A DNA stretch of 35,677 bases from JAITWN01 sp034002745 (lineage in GTDB: Bacteria; Pseudomonadota; Gammaproteobacteria; SZUA-140). The position numbers and the translations under genes are program-made. Positions 29,986 to 35,677 of the stretch are shown here, in pieces. Each line of letters starts with the position of its first letter. Position 1 is the first letter of the stretch. The notes beneath the pieces are model-generated. The model saw only the letters and a list, made by a program, of their open reading frames with translations, ran no database searches and was not told where the DNA came from. The stretch is taken from assembly GCA_034002745.1 (NCBI GenBank), contig JAVEZY010000029.1, positions 1-35,677 on the forward strand, written 5' to 3'.

Positions 29986-31112
29986 TGACTCTGCTCGAAT
30001 CCATTACGGGTTCTCTTCGCCGAATCTCCTTCCTGTTCCGCAAGGAAGTCTTGGCGATTTTGAAGGACCCCGCCATCCGGGTAATTCTCATCGTCCCGAT
30101 TGTTATCCAGTCGCTGGTCTTCGGTTACGCGGCCACCTACGACCTCAATCATGTGCGATACGCCGTTCTAAATGAGAGTCGTGGCGCAGCCTCGACAAAT
30201 CTGCTGGCTCGTCTGGAGGGCTCAAAGGTCTTTGTACGGGCGGCGACGCTGCGCAATTCAAGCGATATTGCTCGTGCTATCGACAATGGCGAGGCGCTGC
30301 TGGTTCTCCACTTCGCGCCCGACTTCGACGCGAAACTAGCATCAACGGGTAGCGCACCTGTTCAGCTCATTCTCGATGGGCGTAACTCGACCACTGCCAA
30401 TATGGCGGCTGGCCACCTGAGCACCCTGATTGGCCAATTCAACGCTTCACTACCCAACGCGGTACGTCCACCCGTCAACATTGAAATCCGAGCCTGGTTC
30501 AATCCCAACCTGGAATCTCGGTGGAACATCGTTCCCGCCCTGATTGCTTCCCTGAGCATGATTCAAACTTTGCTGTTGGCCGCATTGTCGGTGGCCCGTG
30601 AGCGTGAACAGGGCACGTTCGACCAACTGCTCGTGACGCCACTGCGACCCATGGAGATTTTGATTGGCAAGGCGTCGCCGGCCATCACTATCGGACTGGT
30701 GCAGGCAAGCCTGGTTTTCTGCGTGGCGCTGTTCTGGTTCCGGATTCCGTTCCAGGGGTCCTTGGTTGTGCTCTATGTGGGGCTTGTCGCCTTTACAACG
30801 GCCTGCGTTGGTATTGGTCTCTCCATCTCGGCGCTGTCCCTGAATATGCACCAGGCAATGGTTTACGCCTTCGTACTCATCATGCCGCTCATCCTGTTGT
30901 CCGGGCTCGTCACGCCCGTTGGCAACATGCCTACCGCACTACAGATTCTGACTTACGCCGACCCGTTGCGATTCGCCATCGACCTGGTTCGCCGGGTCTA
31001 TCTGGAGGGTGCTGGTTGGCAGGACGTAGGAATGGATTTTGTCCCGATGCTGGTGATAGCCGCGATAACGCTTCCCGTTGCCGCATGGCTTTTCCGAAAT
31101 CGGCTGACCTAA
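29982..31112 (+). CDS. ABC-2 type permease (YbhR-like)
   Basis: A 376-residue paralogue of the previous permease with the same topology: AIRVILIVPIVIQSLVFGYA helix, periplasmic domain, then membrane helices with SVAREREQGTFDQLLVTPLRPMEILIGK and LNMHQAMVYAFVLIMPLILLSGLVTP. Starts in an ATGA overlap, implying coupled translation. Drug, cation or lipid-like substrates are known for relatives; this one's substrate cannot be read from sequence. Confidence 0.93.
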   Translation: MMTLLESITGSLRRISFLFRKEVLAILKDPAIRVILIVPIVIQSLVFGYAATYDLNHVRYAVLNESRGAASTNLLARLEGSKVFVRAATLRNSSDIARAIDNGEALLVLHFAPDFDAKLASTGSAPVQLILDGRNSTTANMAAGHLSTLIGQFNASLPNAVRPPVNIEIRAWFNPNLESRWNIVPALIASLSMIQTLLLAALSVAREREQGTFDQLLVTPLRPMEILIGKASPAITIGLVQASLVFCVALFWFRIPFQGSLVVLYVGLVAFTTACVGIGLSISALSLNMHQAMVYAFVLIMPLILLSGLVTPVGNMPTALQILTYADPLRFAIDLVRRVYLEGAGWQDVGMDFVPMLVIAAITLPVAAWLFRNRLT

Positions 31113-31122
31113 GGGGAATGCA

Positions 31123-32628
31123 ATGAAGAACACCTTAACCTTGCGTGTGCATCGGTCGCTGTGGCTCCTGAGCACGAGCATTCTATTGTCGGCATGTGCA
31201 GCCGTTGGCCCTGACTATAAGGCACCTGAGCTTTTGTCTCCGGCCACTTGGTCTTTATGGTCGAGCTCGAGCAAAGAATTGCCCAGGAACGAGGGGATGC
31301 AGGGAGCCCCCGAACATAAGTGGTGGGCTGCATTTCAGGATTCCGTGCTGGACCAGTTGGAAACCCGCGTGCTTGAGTCCAGCCCAGACTTGAAGACTGC
31401 AATGCTTCACTATGAACAGGCACGCTCTCAGAGGAGTGTCACTGCTAGCCAGCAAGTCCCCGAAGTCAAACTCCAGGGTGGCGCAATTCGCCAGCGGCAG
31501 AGCGAATACGCGGCGGGGGACCGGGTGCTGGACGTAATGGCGCCGAATAATCGGGATGCGGTTGCCAAATCACTATCCGAGCCTTACACCTCCTACCAAG
31601 GCGGATTCGATGCGTCTTGGGAAATTGACCTGTGGGGACGTGTGCGCCGAGCGGTTGAGGCTGCTGATGCAGACATCGCCAATTCGTTGGCATTACTTGA
31701 CCAGACCAGACTCGTCATCTCCAGCGACTTGGCGATGGCCTATATCGACCTGCGCACAACGCAACGCCTGTTGAAATTGACGCGGGACGACATCACGGCC
31801 CTGCGCGAGCGGACATCTATGATGGAGTCCAGGAGCAAGCATGGACTCGCCAACGATTTGGACCTTGAGCGCCAGCGGCTGCAACTGGCTGACCTTGAGG
31901 AACAGATGCCCCCGCTACTTGAACAGGAGGCACAGTCCAAGAACCGTATTTGCCTGCTTCTCGGGCTGCGCCCCGGTGATTTGGCCAAAGAGCTGGCCGC
32001 CGAGAGTGCTCCTGCCGCGGCAATGGTGTTGCCTCAATACAAGCTCGGCGTGCCATCTGAGTTGGCCGGTCGACGCCCTGACATTCGTGCGGCCGAAGCG
32101 CGCTTACATCAGGCAACTGCGGCGATAGGCGAAGCCCAGGCCCAGCTTTATCCTAGTGTTCGCCTTGGTCTTCGCTTCGGTTTGGATTCCTACGAAGCTG
32201 GCAAGTTTGGTGATTGGGGTAGCCGCTTCTGGTCTATCGGTCCGAGTTTGGATTTGCCGATTTTCGATGGTGGCCGCCGTCGTGCCACCGTGACGCTTCG
32301 AGAACTGCGCCAGCAGGAAGCTGCTATCGAATTTCAACGGACGGTATTGAGGGCTTGGCAGGAAGTTGACGATGCATTGACGTCCTATGCAGCAGAACAG
32401 GAACGGCAACAGCGCCTTCTTGTTAAGGCTCAAAGCAGTGCTGATGTCTATCAGTTGGCACAAGCTCGGGAGCGTGCCGGGTTGGTCGATTACCTCAATG
32501 TTATCGACGCTCAGCGTACCGACATTCAAGCAAGGCGTGACGTTGTTGCAAGCCAGGGGCGCACGCAGCTTCGCTTCATTGCAATATACCGAGCACTGGG
32601 TGGTGGAGTGGCTGAAACTGCTGACTGA
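31123..32628 (+). CDS. NodT-family outer-membrane efflux lipoprotein
   Basis: A 501-residue TolC/OprM-type channel. The N-terminal signal ends in lipobox LLSAC (Cys about residue 25), then GPDYKAPELLSPATW typical of NodT proteins; four helical stretches follow, with ELAGRRPDIRAAEARLHQATAAIGEAQAQLYPSV being the family signature. RBS AAGGGGA. It completes an MFP-ABC-ABC2-ABC2-OMF machine spanning both membranes. No terminator was recognised directly after its stop. Confidence 0.94.
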   Translation: MKNTLTLRVHRSLWLLSTSILLSACAAVGPDYKAPELLSPATWSLWSSSSKELPRNEGMQGAPEHKWWAAFQDSVLDQLETRVLESSPDLKTAMLHYEQARSQRSVTASQQVPEVKLQGGAIRQRQSEYAAGDRVLDVMAPNNRDAVAKSLSEPYTSYQGGFDASWEIDLWGRVRRAVEAADADIANSLALLDQTRLVISSDLAMAYIDLRTTQRLLKLTRDDITALRERTSMMESRSKHGLANDLDLERQRLQLADLEEQMPPLLEQEAQSKNRICLLLGLRPGDLAKELAAESAPAAAMVLPQYKLGVPSELAGRRPDIRAAEARLHQATAAIGEAQAQLYPSVRLGLRFGLDSYEAGKFGDWGSRFWSIGPSLDLPIFDGGRRRATVTLRELRQQEAAIEFQRTVLRAWQEVDDALTSYAAEQERQQRLLVKAQSSADVYQLAQARERAGLVDYLNVIDAQRTDIQARRDVVASQGRTQLRFIAIYRALGGGVAETAD

Positions 32629-32773
32629 TGCTCCGCTTGGGTGGAGGCAGAAACTAAGAAAGCAGCCGTTCAAATGACAGCTTTAGGGCGAAGCCTACTG
32701 GCCGCTTGTGGCCGCCTGCTGTCTGCCATGAGTGGGCTGGCGACGAGGTCGTTTAGGGGCATGGCACGGCATG

Positions 32774-32802
32774 ATTAGACAAAATGAACCATTTTGTCTA
32801 AT
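32774..32802. repeat. Palindrome ATTAGACAAAATG-AAC-CATTTTGTCTAAT
   Basis: Perfect 13-bp arms. The same element read with 11-bp arms and a 5-7 bp centre has the shape of a tyrosine-recombinase core site. A related half-site ATTGGACAAAACG lies at 32858-32870, touching the recombinase start codon. It could be the recombinase's crossover site or autoregulatory operator. Confidence 0.65.
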
Positions 32803-32823
32803 GTCCAGCCACCACCCCAGCAA

Positions 32824-32850
32824 CGGCGCGGCTTTGCGCCGCGTTTTTTT
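32824..32850 (+). terminator. Rho-independent terminator ahead of the recombinase gene
   Basis: CGGCGC-GGCTTT-GCGCCG, then CG and seven T. It reads on the plus strand, between the efflux operon and the recombinase, so it ends efflux read-through or a short transcript initiated near the palindrome. Confidence 0.75.
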
Positions 32851-32870
32851 CCCGAACATTGGACAAAACG

Positions 32871-33419
32871 ATGAACGACCGCAAACACCTCACCGCGCGC
32901 GAGGTCGAGCGCCTGATCACGGCCACCCGCGGCAGCCGCACCGAGCTGCGCGACCGCTGCCTGATCCTCTTGATGTTCCGCCACGGACTGCGGGTGTCCG
33001 AGGCCTGCGCGCTCAAATTGCACCAGGTCGATCTCGAGAGCCGGGTGCTGCACGTGGTCCGGCTGAAGAAAGGGTTGTCGACGACGCACCCGCTGCGAGG
33101 CGACGAGCTGCGGGCCATCAAGGCCTGGCTCACCGAGCGGGCGCGTCTCGCGCCGGCGGGCGACACGTTCTTCGTCTCGGAGCGGCGGGCGCCGCTCAAC
33201 CGCCGGACCGCCTGGGTGGCGATCCGGCGCTACGGGGAACTGGCCGAGCTGTCCGTGGAGGCGCACCCCCACATGCTGCGCCACGCCTGCGGCTACGCCC
33301 TGGCCGACCAGGGCGCGGACACCCGGCTCATCCAGGACTACCTCGGGCACCGCAACATCCAGCACACCGTGCGCTACACGGCGACCAACCCGGCACGGTT
33401 CGAGCGGCTGTGGCGGTGA
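32871..33419 (+). CDS. Small tyrosine recombinase (FimB/XerC-like)
   Basis: A 182-residue integrase consisting of the catalytic domain only, like FimB/FimE: FRHGLRVSEACALKL (Arg I), VRLKKGLSTTHPL (Lys), HMLRHACGYAL (HxxR), and DYLGHRNIQHTVRYTATNP (His and nucleophilic Tyr). All catalytic residues present. ATG 32871 is preferred over the in-frame TTG 32859. Palindromic sites lie directly upstream, and a related one left of the efflux operon, so it may catalyse inversion, excision or resolution there. Confidence 0.88.
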   Translation: MNDRKHLTAREVERLITATRGSRTELRDRCLILLMFRHGLRVSEACALKLHQVDLESRVLHVVRLKKGLSTTHPLRGDELRAIKAWLTERARLAPAGDTFFVSERRAPLNRRTAWVAIRRYGELAELSVEAHPHMLRHACGYALADQGADTRLIQDYLGHRNIQHTVRYTATNPARFERLWR

Positions 33420-33459
33420 AATCGATTTCAGATGGTTGTTGAAAGAGGCAAGATATGGG

Positions 33460-33489
33460 ACCCTAGCCGGCATATATGCCGGCTAGGGT
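33460..33489. promoter_or_regulatory. 30-bp perfect palindrome, upstream copy (AbiE-type operator)
   Basis: ACCCTAGCCGGCATA/TATGCCGGCTAGGGT, fully symmetrical. Shares core GGCATATATGCC with 33571-33598; centres are exactly 110 bp apart. The AbiEi family is known to bind two inverted repeats upstream of abiE cooperatively. Confidence 0.8.
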
Positions 33490-33570
33490 AACGCTAATTT
33501 AGTGCTCTGTAAAGGCAAGCGCCAATATTTTCATAGTGTTTGTTATTGACTTGATCTGTTTAACATGCAA

Positions 33571-33598
33571 TGCTGACGGGCATATATGCCCGTCAGCA
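33571..33598. promoter_or_regulatory. 28-bp perfect palindrome, promoter-proximal copy
   Basis: TGCTGACGGGCATA/TATGCCCGTCAGCA, 12 bp before the ATG at 33611 and overlapping a possible -10 (ATATAT). Binding here would block transcription of the antitoxin gene, giving negative autoregulation. Confidence 0.8.
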
Positions 33599-33610
33599 CT
33601 ACACATATAA

Positions 33611-34507
33611 ATGCCCTCTCGCCTCCAGATCGCTAAACCAGACATCGTGAAGGCCTTCTCTCAAGGCCCTGCTGTCCTGCGCCCTAGCGATCTCGTGAAG
33701 ATCTTCAATGAGGAGCGCGCCTCCTGGCGCCTCGCACAGAGAACCACCTTGCACGAGTTTGTGGATTTCCTGGTGGGGAAGACCGAGCTGAGGCGAATCA
33801 CCCTTGCCTTCCCCCAGCAGAGCGTCTCTGGCTACACGTGGGGCGAGGTGCCCCTTCTGGAGGCGTTACTCGGGCTGGTGAAGGACAGCTACTACAGCCA
33901 CTACACGGCTGTCCGTATCCATGGGCTGACGGAGCAGCTCCCGAAAACCGTTTATCTCAGCCATGAGAAACGTCGTGGCGAAACGCCTCACAAGGAAGCG
34001 CCGACGCTTTACCCGCAGGAGAAGATCGACGAGGCCTTCCAGAGGCCACCGCGCATGTCCAGCAACCAGGTCGAGCTCGAGGAGGAAGGGATTCGCGTCA
34101 TGCTCCTGGAGACAACCTACCAGGAAGGGCTCGGGATCTCGGCCGGAGAGGTGAACTTCGGCGGCGACCGCCCCCTACGGCTGCGCTACACCAGTCTCGA
34201 GCGCACGATGATCGACATCGCCGTCCGCCCTTTCTATGCAGGGGGCGTTTTCGAGGTAGCCAAGGCCTTCGAAAACGCCAAGGGGCAGCTCTCGGTCAAT
34301 GCGATGAGAGCGATGCTCAAGAAGCTGCGGTTCGGCTACCCGTACCACCAGGCGATCGGCTTCTACCTGGAGCGCGCGGGGTACCGCTCGTCCCACGTCG
34401 ATCTGTTCATGCGCGATCCGATGGAGCGCGACTTCTACCTCACCCACGCCATGGGACGGACGGCCTACAACAGCCGTTGGCGATTACACGTTCCAGAGGG
34501 GTTCTAG
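33611..34507 (+). CDS. AbiEi-like antitoxin/regulator
   Basis: A 298-residue protein with an N-terminal winged-HTH (IVKAFSQGPAVLRPSDLVKIFN) and AbiEi_C-type domain: SHYTAVRIHGLTEQLP, YTSLERTMIDIAVRPFYAGG, EVAKAFENAKG, YPYHQAIGFYLERAGY. Such proteins repress their own promoter through paired inverted repeats and neutralise the AbiEii nucleotidyltransferase by keeping its activity silent (type IV antitoxin). Here the two palindromes upstream fit this. No clear ribosome site precedes the ATG. It is convergent with its partner, overlapping by 24 bp at the 3' ends, instead of lying upstream in one operon. Confidence 0.85.
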   Translation: MPSRLQIAKPDIVKAFSQGPAVLRPSDLVKIFNEERASWRLAQRTTLHEFVDFLVGKTELRRITLAFPQQSVSGYTWGEVPLLEALLGLVKDSYYSHYTAVRIHGLTEQLPKTVYLSHEKRRGETPHKEAPTLYPQEKIDEAFQRPPRMSSNQVELEEEGIRVMLLETTYQEGLGISAGEVNFGGDRPLRLRYTSLERTMIDIAVRPFYAGGVFEVAKAFENAKGQLSVNAMRAMLKKLRFGYPYHQAIGFYLERAGYRSSHVDLFMRDPMERDFYLTHAMGRTAYNSRWRLHVPEGF

Positions 34508-35383
34508 GCCCCGACATGCGTCGACTACGAAATCGAAGTAGTCGTCGAACGGCTTGACCTCCACCCCGGGTTTCATGGTCGCCCTGACCGCTTCGTAGCC
34601 CTGGGAATGGAAGTCCCGCGTCTGTCCGATTTTCCCCAGTAGTTCCAACGGAACCCGCTTCGCGGCGAACATCTGCTCGACCATGACCCTCACTCTTTCT
34701 GTGGCGAGGTCGATACTGAACATCCTCACGAGGACCTCGATGTCGAGAAAGTCACGTGCGCGCTGGTTGCCGAGGCCGTTGCGCTGGATGATCTCCGCGT
34801 ACTCGGGCATCTGCTGGCAGATCGCGCGAAGCTTCTCGCTCACGATCATATCCGGGGGGTACGCGTAGATGACGTAGCCGTCGAGTTCGTACTCTTCCTT
34901 GTCGGCGATGTACTCATGGCGGCTGATGTCGATCGTGAACCTGGTCCCTTCGCCCAGACGGATGGCCTCTCGTCGCATGATCGACGGATCGTGTTCGACT
35001 TCGTCGGCGCGCTTCTGGGCGATCAGCTTGAACTCGACCAGGTAGCCGCCCCAGAACGACGCCAGATCCTCCGGCATTTTGCCGGGCTTCTGAGTCATCT
35101 TCACGTCGAAAGCGTGGTACTTATGCTGCGCGAAAGTATCCTGGATCACCCGATCAACCTTGGACTGGACGGACTCGTAGTCGAAGTCGCTTTCCATGGA
35201 GAAGTCGAGATCCACCGATGCGCGCGAGTTGGCTTGGTGGATGATGTCCATGGCGTTGCCGCCCTTGAGCACGAGCAGGTCCATCAGCTCGTCATCGGAG
35301 AACATGGCGACGATCGCCGTTCGCTTGATGAGATCTAGTTCTTCTTCTGTTGCGATGTCTGCTGGTGCGCGATTCTTCTTCAT
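34484..35383 (-). CDS. AbiEii-like nucleotidyltransferase toxin
   Basis: A 299-residue DNA-polymerase-beta-type nucleotidyltransferase: LLVLKGGNAMDIIHQ with the GG motif, RASVDLDFSM with the catalytic Asp pair, DMIVSEKLRAICQ with conserved Lys, and NQRARDFLDIEVL, the family D-x3-D region. Relatives modify tRNA or other substrates and stop growth on phage infection. GG is followed by N rather than T. ATG 35383 has no good ribosome site (CCGCCAAAAATACCG upstream). Transcribed opposite to the AbiEi-like gene. Confidence 0.85.
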   Translation of the reverse strand: MKKNRAPADIATEEELDLIKRTAIVAMFSDDELMDLLVLKGGNAMDIIHQANSRASVDLDFSMESDFDYESVQSKVDRVIQDTFAQHKYHAFDVKMTQKPGKMPEDLASFWGGYLVEFKLIAQKRADEVEHDPSIMRREAIRLGEGTRFTIDISRHEYIADKEEYELDGYVIYAYPPDMIVSEKLRAICQQMPEYAEIIQRNGLGNQRARDFLDIEVLVRMFSIDLATERVRVMVEQMFAAKRVPLELLGKIGQTRDFHSQGYEAVRATMKPGVEVKPFDDYFDFVVDACRGLEPLWNV

Positions 35384-35677
35384 CGGTATTTTTGGCGGGC
35401 AGCGCCGTCGATTGAACTGACCACCATTTTATGCAAAATCGCTGAAACTTATCGCACGGAAGCGAGCAGTGCGCCCCGGTTAAAGAAGCGATCAGCATCG
35501 CACGACTCGCCCGCACTCTGGGCTCACCGGTTCACGTGCTCCTCACCCCGTGTTGCCGGCTCCCTGATTCCGCACAAATCTGGCGTCGTTAAACGGCGTC
35601 GTCGAGTGGGCGCCGGCGGCGCCGTAAACGGCACGAGGGCCGCGCGCGTCGGCCCTCGTTGTGCTGGGGGGCGGGGC
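35384..35677. other. Gene-free right end with inverted repeats
   Basis: No gene seen. Contains the AbiEii-like promoter area (ATTTTATGCAAAAT near 35427-35440), the right copy of the end repeat (35566-35587), a GGCGCC-GGC-GGCGCC palindrome near 35609-35623, and a 9-bp-arm hairpin ACGAGGGCC/GGCCCTCGT (35633-35659) lacking a T-run. Confidence 0.5.

Overview
The window is a GC-rich accessory replicon, most likely a plasmid or plasmid segment from a Gram-negative proteobacterium, with a betaproteobacterial feel (KfrA coiled-coil protein, pVS1-like RepA, Tn3/Tn21-type ends, GC-rich codon use). No relaxase or complete conjugation system is visible. Whether the 35,677 bases are a closed circle cannot be decided from the sequence alone; a near-identical inverted ~22-bp repeat lies about 90 bp inside each end.

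Layout. 1-1.5 kb: two minus-strand unknown genes separated by a 21-bp-arm inverted repeat, with operator-like palindromes upstream. 1.6-3.2 kb: no credible gene, but dense hairpins with GNRA loops ending in a strong terminator (candidate large structured RNA, group II intron-like), then large hairpins and a DnaA-box-like site. 3.3-6.0 kb: secreted small protein and SNase-type nuclease (+), then XRE regulator, DnaQ-like exonuclease and KfrA (-), with a perfect 14-bp-arm operator upstream of kfrA. 6.2-12.3 kb: complete 6,041-bp Tn3-family transposon with 38-bp IRs and 5-bp target duplication ACCTG, carrying four small unknown genes, a HigBA-like toxin-antitoxin pair, a serine resolvase with res site, and tnpA. 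It sits inside the 3' part of a SRAP/YedK (HMCES) gene whose other pieces lie at 12.26-12.47 kb and, inverted, at 13.03 kb between a pair of Tn21-type IRs. 14.0-16.8 kb: pVS1-like replication and partition module parA / RHH parB-like / repA / iteron oriV. 16.9-18.5 kb: PIN-domain plus XRE-ImmA/IrrE metallopeptidase pair. 18.6-20.6 kb: YjzC-like peptide, an unknown protein, a GNAT-like protein and a tyrosine recombinase. 20.65-21.5 kb: an Abi_2/AbiF-type HEPN gene with a divergent short transcription unit (promoter plus terminator, about 55 nt), a candidate noncoding partner. 21.5-25.2 kb: replication-type HTH protein, unknown genes, a VirB5 fragment and a repeat array. 25.3-32.6 kb: CecR-like TetR repressor divergent from an MFP / double-ATPase / two-permease / NodT tripartite ABC efflux operon. 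32.8-33.4 kb: small FimB/XerC-like recombinase with a palindromic site; a related site lies left of the efflux operon. 33.4-35.4 kb: AbiEi/AbiEii-type type IV toxin-antitoxin genes in an unusual tail-to-tail arrangement, with two palindromes sharing the core GGCATATATGCC upstream of the antitoxin.

The backbone (rep, par, kfrA, nuclease) maintains the replicon. The accessory load is rich in toxin-antitoxin or phage-defence loci (HigBA, PIN-ImmA, AbiF-like, AbiE) and in recombinases that probably assembled it; the efflux operon is the one clear phenotypic cargo. The points most worth testing are the AbiF-like gene with its divergent small RNA, the convergent AbiE locus, the structured RNA region near 2 kb, and the inverted, twice-interrupted SRAP gene.
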